Below are positions 19,096 through 29,146 of a stretch of 64,000 nt of DNA, in pieces. The stretch comes from Stappia indica (lineage in GTDB: Bacteria; Pseudomonadota; Alphaproteobacteria; Rhizobiales; Stappiaceae): assembly GCF_009789575.1 (NCBI RefSeq), contig NZ_CP046908.1:2933501-2997500 (forward strand). Direction: 5' to 3'. The stretch's first letter is position 1, and every line of letters begins with the position of its first letter. A program made the position numbers and the translations under genes. The notes beneath the pieces were generated by a model. The model was not told the origin of the DNA, ran no database searches, and saw only the letters and a list, made by a program, of their open reading frames with translations.

Positions 19096-20622
19096 TCAGG
19101 CCGCCCGGCGCTCGAGACTGGCGCCGCGGTAGCTCAGCGCCTCGGCGAGATGCAGCCGCGAGACGGCGTCCGAGCCGTCGAGATCGGCCAGCGTGCGCGC
19201 CACTTTCAGCACCCGGTGATAGCCGCGCGCCGACAGCTGCAGCGCATCGGCCGCCGATTGCAGCAGGTCGAGGCCGGCGGCATCGGGGGCGGCGACCTGC
19301 TCGATCAGCCGCGCGCCGGTGGCCGCATTGGTGCGGGCGGCAACGCCGAGCGCGGCATAGCGCTCCGTCTGGCGCCGGCGGGCACGCGCCACCCGCTCGG
19401 CCACCGCGGCGGAGCTTTCGGCTTGCGCCGGGCGCAAGAGGTCTGAGGCGGCGACGGCCGGCACCTCGATCCGAAGGTCCAGCCGGTCGAGCAGCGGGCC
19501 GGACAGGCGCGCCTGGTATTCGGAGGCGCAGCGCTCGCCGCGCCGGCAGACGTGGCCCGGCTCGCCGGCATGGCCGCAGCGGCACGGGTTCATCGCCGCG
19601 ATCAGCTGCACGCGCGAGGGGTAGCTGGTGCGGTGGTTGGCGCGCACGATGACCGTCTCGCCGCTTTCCAGCGGCTGGCGCAGCCCGTCGAGCACCTGCG
19701 GCTGGAACTCGGGCAGTTCATCAAGGAACAGCACGCCGTTATGGGCGAGCGACACCTCGCCCGGCCGGGCGCGGATGCCGCCGCCGACGAGCGCTGCCAT
19801 CGAGGCGGAATGATGCGGCGCGCGAAAAGGGCGGCGCTCGCTGAGCTTGCCGTCGGCAAGCTCGCCGGCGATGGAGGCGATCATGGAGACTTCCAGCAGC
19901 TCGCGCGGGCTGAGCGGCGGCAGGATCGAGGGCAGGCGGGTCGCCAGCATCGACTTGCCGGCGCCCGGCGGGCCGATCATCAAGAGGTTGTGGCCGCCGG
20001 CCGCGGCGATCTCCAGCGCCCGCTTGGCGCTTTCCTGGCCGCGCACCTCGGAAAGGTCGGGCAGGACGGACGGGTTGGCGCTGAGCTTCGGCTGCGGCCG
20101 GGAGAGGATCTGCGTGCCCTTGAAATGGTTGGCGAGCTGGATCAGCGAGACGGGCGCCAGGATCTCCATCTCCGGATCGGCCCAGGCCGCTTCCGGGCCG
20201 CAAGGCGCAGGGCAGATCAAGCCGCGGGCGAGCGTGTTGGCGCCGATGGCCGCCGGCAGCACGCCGGCGACGGCGGAAATCGTGCCGTCCAGCGCCAGCT
20301 CGCCGAGCACCACGTAGCGCTCCAGCTCGGCGGCGGGCAGCGCCCCCATCGCCGCTATCAGGGCAAGGGCGATGGGCAGGTCGAAATGCGAGCCCTCCTT
20401 GGGAAGGTCGGCCGGCGCAAGGTTGACCGTGACGCGCTTGGCCGGCAGCGACAGGCCGGAGGCGATCAGCGCCGAGCGGACCCGCTCGCGGCTTTCGCCC
20501 ACCGCCTTGTCCGGCAGGCCGACGATGGTGAAGGCGACCTGGCCAGGGCCGATCTGCACCTGCACGTCGACAGGTTGCGCCTCTATGCCCTGGAACGCGA
20601 CCGTGGTGACCCGCGAGACCAT
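19096..20622 (-). CDS. comM: YifB/ComM-type Mg-chelatase-like AAA+ ATPase
   Basis: 508 aa from the ATG at 20622 ([12 protein letters not shown]) with a GAGGGGGG ribosome site. The N-terminal Lon-like ChlI domain reads [21 protein letters not shown]. Walker A is GPPGAGKSM near residue 216, Walker B region [11 protein letters not shown] near 297, and the NPCRCGH zinc-like loop near 348. A C-terminal Mg_chelatase_C domain closes the protein. The family is a helicase acting in recombination of incoming DNA during natural transformation (ComM). Whether this host is transformable is unknown. Confidence 0.93.
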   Translation of the reverse strand: MVSRVTTVAFQGIEAQPVDVQVQIGPGQVAFTIVGLPDKAVGESRERVRSALIASGLSLPAKRVTVNLAPADLPKEGSHFDLPIALALIAAMGALPAAELERYVVLGELALDGTISAVAGVLPAAIGANTLARGLICPAPCGPEAAWADPEMEILAPVSLIQLANHFKGTQILSRPQPKLSANPSVLPDLSEVRGQESAKRALEIAAAGGHNLLMIGPPGAGKSMLATRLPSILPPLSPRELLEVSMIASIAGELADGKLSERRPFRAPHHSASMAALVGGGIRARPGEVSLAHNGVLFLDELPEFQPQVLDGLRQPLESGETVIVRANHRTSYPSRVQLIAAMNPCRCGHAGEPGHVCRRGERCASEYQARLSGPLLDRLDLRIEVPAVAASDLLRPAQAESSAAVAERVARARRRQTERYAALGVAARTNAATGARLIEQVAAPDAAGLDLLQSAADALQLSARGYHRVLKVARTLADLDGSDAVSRLHLAEALSYRGASLERRAA

Positions 20623-20727
20623 TGACCGCCCCCCTCGCTCTATGACTTTGCGCGAAATTGCTGCAATCCCAACAGGCTGCAACCTAGCGCAACCGCAAGT
20701 CGGTCACAACCACGGCGAGGAGAATGC

Positions 20728-20758
20728 TTGACACTAATGATATTGTTATCAGGATAGT
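20728..20758 (+). promoter_or_regulatory. Candidate promoter of the DUF3800 gene
   Basis: A consensus -35 TTGACA (20728-20733) is followed by an AT-rich stretch with only weak -10 candidates (GATAGT at 20753, spacer 19). A short inverted repeat TGATA-TTGT-TATCA overlaps it. Promoter inferred from composition and position 63-93 bases before the start codon. Confidence 0.3.
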
Positions 20759-20820
20759 AAATATCGATTTTAAATTCTGCTTTGGGTCTCATCCTGGCGT
20801 GGGTGTCGAAGAGTAATTTG

Positions 20821-21678
20821 ATGAAACAAGTAGATGGGATTAATCCAGGATATATTGCGTATATTGACGAAGCTGGTGATCCTGGGTTGAGGCGAGTTAG
20901 GCCTATTGATCCTATTGGCGGCACGGAATGGATGATTCTTTCTGCGGTTTTAATCCAAGCAGAGAATGAAGCGAACATTTTATCTTGGCACAACGAATTA
21001 GTAGAAGATTTGAATATCAGGCAGAGAAAGGACATACATTTCAGGGATTTATCTTATCCCAAAAAGGATAAGGTATGCTTGGCTTTGTCAGGTTATCCTG
21101 TGAGGATTTTTGTTGTAGCATCCAACAAAAAGAATATGAGGCAATATAGAAATCATCGAGCGGAAAAAATCCCGTCAAACCAGTGGTTCTATAATTGGCT
21201 TGTTCGGATTCTAGTAGAAAGAATTACACATTATGTAGAGCGGCATTCTGTTAAAAATTTTGGAAAACCACGACATGTAACGTTTGAGTTCTCTGAGAGA
21301 GGCGGTCATTCTTATGACCAAACGGCGGCATATCACGCACTCTTAGCGCAACAGGCCAAAGGGTCTGGTCCGTTGCTAGACAAGTGGGTACCTAAATGGA
21401 ATGTGATGGACTGGCGCTTAGTTAAAGCTTACCCGCATAAAACACGGGTAGGACTTCAATTTGCAGATATCGTCGCTAGTGCTTTTTTCGCTGCTGTGGA
21501 CAACCTTGATAGTGGTCCTTGTGAAGCACGATTTGCTAAGGCGCTTAGGCCCCGCGTCGCTTCCTTAGATAATCGCCATGCGGACTATGGATTGGTACTG
21601 CAGCCGACGCCGCCCACTCGCGGAAGGCTAACTAACGACCAGCAAGAGATATTCCGCTACTACGGGTATCAATTCTAA
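20821..21678 (+). CDS. DUF3800 domain protein on an AT-rich patch
   Basis: 285 aa from the ATG at 20821; an upstream TTG at 20782 in the same frame is less likely. The DUF3800 hallmarks are IAYIDEAGDPG near residue 11, KDIHFRDLSYP near 68 and GLQFADIVASAFF near 221. The family is thought to have an RNase H-like fold. It occurs in phage, mobile islands and near defence genes, but no biochemical role is established. Codon use is strikingly AT-richer than all neighbours, indicating recent acquisition. No integrase or partner gene is present. It sits between comM and cysK as a single-gene insert. Confidence 0.85.
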   Translation: MKQVDGINPGYIAYIDEAGDPGLRRVRPIDPIGGTEWMILSAVLIQAENEANILSWHNELVEDLNIRQRKDIHFRDLSYPKKDKVCLALSGYPVRIFVVASNKKNMRQYRNHRAEKIPSNQWFYNWLVRILVERITHYVERHSVKNFGKPRHVTFEFSERGGHSYDQTAAYHALLAQQAKGSGPLLDKWVPKWNVMDWRLVKAYPHKTRVGLQFADIVASAFFAAVDNLDSGPCEARFAKALRPRVASLDNRHADYGLVLQPTPPTRGRLTNDQQEIFRYYGYQF

Positions 21679-22034
21679 TAGCGGTAGAGCCCGCTCCTCA
21701 TTTTCGTCTGCGGCGATAGGCTACCGTCTAGTGGCAACCGTGCGCAGATAAGATTGCTAGGCGTTGATTTTGATCAGCCTTGCAGTCGAGGGATGCGGCG
21801 CATCTACCATATTTATTATCTCATCAATCTCAGCATAAGTCAAATTGAATCAATAGGTTATCTGAGTTCTCTTTAAGTGGTTGAATTACGATTCTTTTTT
21901 GTTCTCATAACTTCTCAGAGGCGGTTGGCGATGTCAGATCAGGCGACGCTTTGTCCTCCGCGCGTAAACGAAAACGGCGGAGCCCTGAGGGCCCCGCCGC
22001 TGATGATCAAAAGGTCCGCAAGAGGCGCGGGAGC
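21679..22034. other. Gene-free AT-rich tail of the DUF3800 insert
   Basis: 356 bases without a supportable gene. The left two thirds share the low GC of the DUF3800 gene. The right end returns to GC-rich sequence and holds the cysK terminator. I found no obvious direct repeat matching 20623-20820 that would mark an attachment site. A short frame at 21877-22071 has no family features and overlaps the terminator. Confidence 0.6.
21961..21999 (-). terminator. Rho-independent terminator of cysK
   Basis: On the minus strand an 11-bp stem (21989-21999 pairing with 21975-21985, one mismatch) with a 3-base loop is followed by TTTTCGTTT. It lies 35 bases beyond the cysK stop. Confidence 0.8.
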
Positions 22035-22997
<963 letters not shown>

Positions 22998-23169
22998 TGC
23001 GGACTCCCTTGTTCTCGCCGGATCGCGGATGCCCGGCACGTCGTTCTGCCCCCAATCTAGGCACGCAGTATGGCGCTGACGAGACCCTGCCGTCGCTGCA
23101 AGCCGCGCGCACATGGAACAGGATTCCGAAAATAGGCGAAATCTTAGAAAATGATACTCGCAAGCGGCG

Positions 23170-23619
23170 TCAATGATGCCCGGTCGAGCCGAACCCGCCC
23201 TCGCCGCGCCGGGTCTCGTCGAGCTCGTTGACCTCGATCAGCTCGGCCCGCGCCACCGGCGCCACCACCATCTGAGCGATGCGGCTGCCGCGCTCCACGG
23301 TGAAGGGCTCGTCGCCGAGATTGATCAGGATCACCTTCACCTCGCCGCGATAGTCCGGGTCGATGGTGCCCGGCGTGTTGAGCACGGTGACGCCGTGGCG
23401 CGCGGCAAGGCCGGAGCGCGGGCGCACCTGCGCCTCCGTATGCGGCGGCAGGGCGATGGCGATGCCGGTCGGCACCAGCGCGCGGGCGCCCGGCGCGATC
23501 ACCAGCGGCGCCTCGACGGCGGCGAGAAGATCCATGCCGGCGGCCTCCTCGCTCTGGTAGGAGGGCAGCGGCAGGTCGAGGCCATGGGCAAGGCGGCGCA
23601 CGCGCAGGGGAAGGGTCAT
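23170..23619 (-). CDS. dut: Deoxyuridine 5'-triphosphate nucleotidohydrolase (dUTPase)
   Basis: 149 aa, normal trimeric dUTPase size. It hydrolyses dUTP to dUMP. The five motifs are present: [47 protein letters not shown] and a C-terminal [12 protein letters not shown] that closes over the active site. Start [10 protein letters not shown]. It follows coaBC in the same direction (88-base gap), the usual alphaproteobacterial pairing. Confidence 0.97.
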   Translation of the reverse strand: MTLPLRVRRLAHGLDLPLPSYQSEEAAGMDLLAAVEAPLVIAPGARALVPTGIAIALPPHTEAQVRPRSGLAARHGVTVLNTPGTIDPDYRGEVKVILINLGDEPFTVERGSRIAQMVVAPVARAELIEVNELDETRRGEGGFGSTGHH

Positions 23620-23707
23620 GGGCTGGGATCCGTGTGTGAAATCGGGAAACATTGGCGATAAGGGGGCGATAAGGGACTGAAGGCAGGCTTGCAGAACGGC
23701 GGCTGCC

Positions 23708-24949
23708 TCACGCCGGGCCGCCTGACGCAGGTCCAAGGGTCGCGGCGAGCCGGCGGGCGATCTCGGCGACCAGCCGGCGCGCCACCTCGTCCTTGGTCAA
23801 GGTCGGCCAGTCGGCGACGCCGTCATGGCCGACCAGCCGCACGGTGTTGGCATCGCCCCCCATGACGCCGGTTTCCGGCGACACGTCGTTGGCGACGATC
23901 AGGTCCGCGCCCTTGCGCTGCAGCTTGCCGCGGGCATTGTCGACGACGTCGTTGGTCTCGGCGGCAAAGCCGACCACCAGGCGCGGACGCGCCGTCGGGT
24001 GACGGCCGATGGTGGCCAGGATGTCCGGGTTCTCGGTCAGCGCCAGCACCGGCACCTTGCCGCTGCCGTCCTTCTTGATCTTGCGGTCGCTCTCGCCGTC
24101 GGTGCGCCAGTCGGCGACGGCGGCGGCCATCACGGCGACATCGGCCGGCAGCGCCGCCTCGACGGCGGCCAGCATCTGCCGCGCGGTCTCCACGCGCACG
24201 ACGTCGACGCCCGGCGGATCGGCCAGCGTCACCGGTCCGCTGACCAGCGTCACGCGGGCGCCGTGCCGCGCCATCCAGGCGGCGATGGCATGGCCCTGCT
24301 TGCCGGAGGAGCGGTTGGCGATGTAGCGGACCGGGTCGATGGGCTCGTGCGTCGGCCCGGAGGTGATCAGCACGTGCCGGCCGGCAAGGTCCTGCGGCAT
24401 CGGGTCGAGCATGGCTTCGAGCGCGGCGACGATCTCCATCGGCTCGGCCATGCGGCCGACGCCCGCCTCGCCGCTCTCGGCCATCTCGCCGGCATTCGGC
24501 CCGACGAAGGAGAGCCCGTCGCGGGCAAGCTGCGCCACATTGCGGCCGGTTGCGGGGTTGGCCCACATCGCGGGGTTCATCGCCGGGGCGAGCAGAACAG
24601 GTTTGTTCGAGGCGAGCAGCACGGCGCTGGCGAGATCGCCGGCAAGCCCGGCCGCCATCTTCGCCATCAGGTCGGCGGTGGCCGGCGCGACGACGATGGC
24701 GTCGACCTCGCGCGACAGGCGGATATGGCCGACATCGTGTTCGTCGTCCCGGTCGAAGAGATCGGTGAAGACCTTGTCGCCGGCGAGCGCCCCCGCCGCC
24801 ATCGGCGTCACGAACCGGCAGGCGCCCTCGGTCATCACGACCCGGACGCCGACGCCGCGCTCGCGCAGCCGGCGGATCAGGTCGAGGCTCTTGTAGGCGG
24901 CGATGCCGCCGCCGATCACGAGAAGGATGCGCGTGTCTGAAAGGCTCAA
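23708..24949 (-). CDS. coaBC: Bifunctional phosphopantothenoylcysteine decarboxylase/synthetase
   Basis: 413 aa, CoA biosynthesis. I chose the TTG at 24949 because it follows a strong GGGAGGG ribosome site and leads straight into the CoaC flavodoxin-like fold ([21 protein letters not shown]). The CoaC part has [13 protein letters not shown] near residue 122. The substrate-clamp loop reads [16 protein letters not shown], without the Cys that E. coli CoaC has at this place. The CoaB part begins near 190 with [26 protein letters not shown] split by the domain linker, then [11 protein letters not shown] and GFAAETND. Divergent neighbours are housekeeping genes. Confidence 0.94.
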   Translation of the reverse strand: MSLSDTRILLVIGGGIAAYKSLDLIRRLRERGVGVRVVMTEGACRFVTPMAAGALAGDKVFTDLFDRDDEHDVGHIRLSREVDAIVVAPATADLMAKMAAGLAGDLASAVLLASNKPVLLAPAMNPAMWANPATGRNVAQLARDGLSFVGPNAGEMAESGEAGVGRMAEPMEIVAALEAMLDPMPQDLAGRHVLITSGPTHEPIDPVRYIANRSSGKQGHAIAAWMARHGARVTLVSGPVTLADPPGVDVVRVETARQMLAAVEAALPADVAVMAAAVADWRTDGESDRKIKKDGSGKVPVLALTENPDILATIGRHPTARPRLVVGFAAETNDVVDNARGKLQRKGADLIVANDVSPETGVMGGDANTVRLVGHDGVADWPTLTKDEVARRLVAEIARRLAATLGPASGGPA

Positions 24950-24996
24950 CGGTCCCTCCCGCTGGCTGGATGAAGGACGTCGGCGGGCGGCCGCCG

Positions 24997-26184
24997 TCAG
25001 CTGCCCGAGCCGAAGGAGCGCGGCGCCGGCGAGATGACCCGCGAGCCGCTGCCCGTGACCTCGTAGACCGCAAGGCCGCGCTCGTTGCGCCCGTCCCGCT
25101 CGAAGCGGAAGACGCCGTCGATGCCGAGGAAGCCGTCGCGGTTGGTCAGCACCCGCTCGGAAAAGCGCGCCGGGCCGGCGGAACGCACGAGGCCTGCGGC
25201 GAGGATCGTCGCGTCATAGGCGAGCGAGGCGTTGCGCGGCGGCTGCGAGCCGTAGCGCGACTGGTAGCGCGAGGCGAAGGCCTGGAAGCCGGCGGCATCC
25301 GGGCCCGGATACCAGGCGCCGGTCAGCGGTGCGGCGTTCAGCACCTGCTGCGAGTCCCACTGGCCGCTGCCGAGCAGGCGCGTCTGGCCGAGATTGACGC
25401 CGCCGGTCGACAGGGTCTGCGCCACGAAGGGCGCGACATTGCCCGCCGGCACGAAGATCGCATCGATCTGCGCGGCATTGGCGGCGATCTGGCCGGCCTT
25501 GGCGGCGATGTCCGCCGTGTCGTTGCCGGTCAGCTTGTAGCGTTCGATGGAGACGATGCGTCCGCCCGCGCGGCCGACCTCCTGGCGGAAGGCGGCCTCG
25601 ACCACCGCGCCATAGGTGTCGTCCGGCAGCAGCGCTGCGAAGGAGCGCTTGCCTTGGGCCGCTGCATGGGAAACGATCCGCGCCACGTCGCTGCGCGGCA
25701 GGAAGCTCAAGAGGTAGACGCCGCGCGAGGCGACGGCCTCGTCGCTGGAAAAGGCGACGACCGGAATGCCGGAGGAGCGTGCGGTCGCCCCTGCCCCGCC
25801 GACTGCCGGCGCGAAGACCGGCCCGAGAATCAGTTCCGCGCCTTCCGTAATCGCCGCCTGGGCGGCGGCCTGCGCGCCCTGCGCGGTGCCGCCGGTGTCC
25901 TTGATCAGGATCTGCACGTCGGCGCCCTGGAAATCGGACAGGGCCAGTTCGGCGGTGTTGCGGAAGACGGTGGCGATGGAGGAGGCGCTGCCGCCGCCGC
26001 TCATCGGCAGCAGCATGGCAACGCGCACCGAGCCCTGGCCGATGGTCTCGCCGCTCACGGTCGGCTGGCCCGGCGGCGTCGAGGGGTAGCCCGGATAGTC
26101 GCCAAGCGTCGAGCCGCTGCAGCCGGCAAGCGCCAGGGCGGCCCCGAGCGAGAGCGCAAGGACGGAACGCCGCGCGTGCATCAT
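24997..26184 (-). CDS. LppC/LpoA-like lipoprotein, penicillin-binding protein activator family
   Basis: 395 aa. The N-terminal signal ends in the lipobox LALAGC (Cys about residue 23), so it is a lipoprotein. The rest is a periplasmic Leu/Ile/Val-type binding fold (VAMLLPMSGGGSAS, LILGPVFAPAVGG, IPVVAFSSDEAVA). The family includes LpoA, which stimulates PBP1A in gammaproteobacteria. In alphaproteobacteria the role is inferred only. Start is one of two adjacent ATGs (26184 or 26181). Divergent from rsmI, a widely conserved gene pair. Confidence 0.88.
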   Translation of the reverse strand: MMHARRSVLALSLGAALALAGCSGSTLGDYPGYPSTPPGQPTVSGETIGQGSVRVAMLLPMSGGGSASSIATVFRNTAELALSDFQGADVQILIKDTGGTAQGAQAAAQAAITEGAELILGPVFAPAVGGAGATARSSGIPVVAFSSDEAVASRGVYLLSFLPRSDVARIVSHAAAQGKRSFAALLPDDTYGAVVEAAFRQEVGRAGGRIVSIERYKLTGNDTADIAAKAGQIAANAAQIDAIFVPAGNVAPFVAQTLSTGGVNLGQTRLLGSGQWDSQQVLNAAPLTGAWYPGPDAAGFQAFASRYQSRYGSQPPRNASLAYDATILAAGLVRSAGPARFSERVLTNRDGFLGIDGVFRFERDGRNERGLAVYEVTGSGSRVISPAPRSFGSGS

Positions 26185-26403
26185 CTTGTCCAGAACTCCA
26201 AGCACTGTCCCCGATCTCCCGTCTGCCCGGCCTGCCTGCTGCCGGGCGGGTCTGCCGTCTTCGGCCCCGGGTGCGAACGGGCCGCCGACCGCAAAATGCT
26301 TAGCAGCACCGCCCGCCGGCTGCAAATCCTCGCTCGCCGCCTTGGCCTTCACCGCGTTTCCTGCCAAAACGGGCGAAAGCCCGCCCGGCGGGCTCCCGTT
26401 CGC

Positions 26404-27339
26404 ATGAAAGCCGACCGCATGTCTTCCACAGAGCCGGACGAGAACGAGGCGCCGCAAACCGCCTCCCGCGATTTCTTCATCGGCGCCCATCGCCTGAAGG
26501 CGCCCTCGCTCGCGTCGGGCCTTTATATCGTCGCAACGCCCATCGGCAATCTCGGCGACATGACGGTGCGCGGGCTGGAGGTGCTGGCGGCGGCCGATCT
26601 CGTCGCCTGCGAGGACACCCGCGTCACCGCCACATTGATGCAGCGCTTCGGGCTGAAGACGCCGCTCACCGCCTATCACGAGCACAATGCGCAGAAGGTG
26701 CGCCCGCGCCTGATGGCGGCGCTGGAGGCGGGACGTGCCATCGCTCTGGTCTCCGATGCGGGTACGCCGCTGGTTTCCGATCCCGGCTACCGGCTGGTGC
26801 GCGAGGTGGTCGAGGCCGGTCACAAGGTCTTCCCCGTGCCCGGCGCCAGCGCGCCGCTGGCCGCGCTCGTCGCCTCGGGCCTGCCGTCGGACACGTTCTG
26901 CTTCGCCGGCTTCCTGCCGCAAAAGGGCGGGCCGCGCACGGCCCGGCTGGAAGAGCTCTCGCGCATTCCCGCAACGCTGATCTTCTTCGAAAGCCCGCAC
27001 CGCATCGCCGCCTCGCTTGCCGACATGGCGCAAGTGTTCGGCGGCGAGCGGGAGGCGGCGGTCGCCCGCGAGATCACCAAGCGGTTCGAGACCTTCGAGC
27101 GCGGCACGCTGGAGGAGCTCGCCCGCCATTTCGCGGACGGGCCGGCGCGCGGCGAGTTCGTCGTGGTCATCGCCCCGCCGCCCGAGCGGCCGCAAGCCGA
27201 TGCAAGCGATGCCGATGCGCTGCTCGCCGAGGCGCTCAAGACCATGAAGGCGGCGGGCGCCGCCAAGCATGTGGCGCAGCTCACCGGCCTCGACCGCAAG
27301 GACCTTTACGCACGCGCCCTGGAGATGAAGGCGAAGTAG
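26404..27339 (+). CDS. rsmI: 16S rRNA (cytidine1402-2'-O)-methyltransferase
   Basis: 311 aa, SAM-dependent tetrapyrrole-methylase fold. Family motifs are GLYIVATPIGNLGDMTVRG near residue 40, ACEDTRVTATL near 66, LVSDAGTPLVSDPGYRLV near 115 and FFESPHRIAASL near 195. Start ATG at 26404; the Met codon at 26419 is an alternative, and neither has a strong ribosome site. Leads the rsmI-small protein-yraN-gshB cluster. 26185-26403 is the shared upstream region with the lipoprotein gene. Confidence 0.95.
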   Translation: MKADRMSSTEPDENEAPQTASRDFFIGAHRLKAPSLASGLYIVATPIGNLGDMTVRGLEVLAAADLVACEDTRVTATLMQRFGLKTPLTAYHEHNAQKVRPRLMAALEAGRAIALVSDAGTPLVSDPGYRLVREVVEAGHKVFPVPGASAPLAALVASGLPSDTFCFAGFLPQKGGPRTARLEELSRIPATLIFFESPHRIAASLADMAQVFGGEREAAVAREITKRFETFERGTLEELARHFADGPARGEFVVVIAPPPERPQADASDADALLAEALKTMKAAGAAKHVAQLTGLDRKDLYARALEMKAK

Positions 27340-27420
27340 CGCGCCGCGCCGCCTCTTTGCCCTCGATTGCCGCCCGTGCTACTCGGGCGGGAGCCTTTCC
27401 ACCTGCCAGCGGAGCGCCGC

Positions 27421-27594
27421 GTGACCAAGATCATCCTGGTTTTCTTTGCTGCCGTCGCCGCGATCCAGGTGATCAAGCCGCTCGGCTGGCCGGGGCTGAA
27501 GCACCGCCGCGATGCCTGGAAGCTCGCCGCCGGCGGTTTTCTTCTGACGGTGATGGCGGTGATCGTCGCCGCCATGTTCCAGCCCTCCGCATGA
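27421..27594 (+). CDS. Small two-helix membrane protein, unknown function
   Basis: 57 aa from the GTG at 27421, which follows a GGAG ribosome site. The two hydrophobic segments are [15 protein letters not shown] (about 4-18) and [19 protein letters not shown] (about 34-52), separated by a basic loop. Its stop overlaps the yraN start (ATGA), supporting translation. No function recognised. Confidence 0.65.
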   Translation: MTKIILVFFAAVAAIQVIKPLGWPGLKHRRDAWKLAAGGFLLTVMAVIVAAMFQPSA

Positions 27595-27989
27595 CCCGGG
27601 GCGGCGCGCAAGAGCCCGGCAGAACCCGCCGGCGGCGCGGCGCCTACCGGCTGGGCCTGCGGGCCGAGACGCTGGCCGCGCTCTACCTGCGCGCGACGGG
27701 CTGGCGGATCCTGGCCCGGCGCTTTCGCGCCGGCAGCGGCGAGATCGACATCATCGCCCGGCGGGGCAAGACGATCGCCTTCATCGAGGTCAAGGCGCGC
27801 GGCAACCTCGATGCGGCGCTCATCGCGATCACTCCCTCGGCGCAGCGCCGGATCGCCTCTGCCGCCCGCACCTGGTGCGCCGGGCGCGAGGATCTCGGCG
27901 CCATGACGCTGCGCTTCGACGCGGTGCTGGTCTCGCCCTGGCGGCTGCCGGTGCACATCGCCGATGCCTTCGCCGTCGCGGAACGGTGA
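27591..27989 (+). CDS. yraN: YraN family (UPF0102) nuclease-fold protein
   Basis: 132 aa. Starts at the ATG overlapping the previous stop. The PD-(D/E)xK-like core is [23 protein letters not shown] (split: SGEIDII and IAFIEVKAR), followed by [11 protein letters not shown]. Predicted endonuclease-like; the biological role of the family is unsettled. Lies between rsmI and gshB as in many proteobacteria. Confidence 0.92.
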   Translation: MTRGGAQEPGRTRRRRGAYRLGLRAETLAALYLRATGWRILARRFRAGSGEIDIIARRGKTIAFIEVKARGNLDAALIAITPSAQRRIASAARTWCAGREDLGAMTLRFDAVLVSPWRLPVHIADAFAVAER

Positions 27990-28129
27990 TCGTCCGGGCG
28001 CCCGCGCACTGGACAAAGCCCGGCGCGGGTCGCATATCCTGTCCCCAACCGCGGGGCGCCCGCCCCGCCTTCCCGTCCGTCGTTCAGCGCGCCGTTCCGG
28101 CGCCGGAGACCTTCCCCGGAGACCTTCCG

Positions 28130-29104
28130 ATGACATCTTCCAGCACGCCGACATCCGCACGGCTCAAGGTCGCGGTCCAGATGGACCACATCTCCTCCAT
28201 CAAAATCGCCGGCGACAGCGCCTTCGCGATGATGCTCGAGGCGCAGGCCCGCGGCCACGAACTCTTCCACTACACGCCGGACCGGCTGGCGATGAACGGC
28301 GACACCGTGACCGCCGCGCTGGAGCCGGTCACGGTGCGCGACGAGCCGGGCAACCACTTCACCCTCGGCGAGCCGAAACTGACGGATCTCTCGCAGGTGG
28401 ACGTCGTCTTGATGCGGCAGGACCCGCCCTTCGACATGGCCTATGTCGCGGCGACGCACATGCTGGAGAAGATCCACCCGAAGACACTGGTGGTGAACGA
28501 CCCGGCCTCGGTGCGCAATGCGCCGGAAAAGCTGTTCGTCACCGAGTTCCCGGACCTGATGCCGGAAACCCTGATCACCCGCGACCGCGCCGCCATCGAC
28601 GCCTTCCGCGCCGAGCACGGCGACATCGTCATGAAGCCGCTGTTCGGTCATGGCGGGGCGGCGGTGTTCCGCATCACGGCGGACGATCTCAACTACGGCT
28701 CGCTCTACGACTTCTTCGCCGCCACCTTCCGGGAGCCCTGGGTGATCCAGCGCTTCCTGCCGGAGGTGTCGAAGGGCGACAAGCGCATCCTCTTGGTCGA
28801 CGGCGAGTTCGCCGGTGCGGTCAACCGGGTGCCGCAGGAGGGCGACCTGCGCTCCAACATGGTGCGCGGCGGCGCGGCGCGCGAAGCCGACCTCACCCCG
28901 CGCGAGCGCGAGATCTGTGCCCGTCTCGGCCCGGCACTGCGCGAAAAGGGGCTGATTCTCGTCGGCATCGACGTGATCGACGGCTACCTGACGGAGATCA
29001 ACGTCACCGCCCCGACCGGCATCCGCGCCGTCGCAAGGCTGGGCGGGCCGGATATCGCGGCCCGCGTCTGGGACGTGGTGGAGGCCAAGCGCGCCCAAGC
29101 CTGA
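28130..29104 (+). CDS. gshB: Glutathione synthetase
   Basis: 324 aa ATP-grasp ligase joining gamma-glutamylcysteine and glycine. The N-terminal [33 protein letters not shown] near residue 92, [16 protein letters not shown] near 168 (ATP-grasp glycine-rich loop), and the C-terminal [14 protein letters not shown] (Mg-binding Glu/Asn) match the family over its full length. The glutathione it makes is also the cofactor of the zeta-class transferase encoded at 30846-31493. Confidence 0.97.
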   Translation: MTSSSTPTSARLKVAVQMDHISSIKIAGDSAFAMMLEAQARGHELFHYTPDRLAMNGDTVTAALEPVTVRDEPGNHFTLGEPKLTDLSQVDVVLMRQDPPFDMAYVAATHMLEKIHPKTLVVNDPASVRNAPEKLFVTEFPDLMPETLITRDRAAIDAFRAEHGDIVMKPLFGHGGAAVFRITADDLNYGSLYDFFAATFREPWVIQRFLPEVSKGDKRILLVDGEFAGAVNRVPQEGDLRSNMVRGGAAREADLTPREREICARLGPALREKGLILVGIDVIDGYLTEINVTAPTGIRAVARLGGPDIAARVWDVVEAKRAQA

Positions 29105-29146
29105 CGCACTGGCGCGTGACGCGGTGTGCGTGAAGCGGGGCCGGCC

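Noticed and set aside
20623..22034. Attachment-site repeats, integrase or transposase around the DUF3800 insert
   Set aside because: I looked for matching direct or inverted ends and recombinase motifs and found none; island ends cannot be fixed from this window.
24970..26403. Plus-strand frame continuous with rsmI, running opposite the lipoprotein gene
   Set aside because: The N-terminal 470 or so codons are antisense to a clear lipoprotein; rsmI family homology begins only near 26404-26510.
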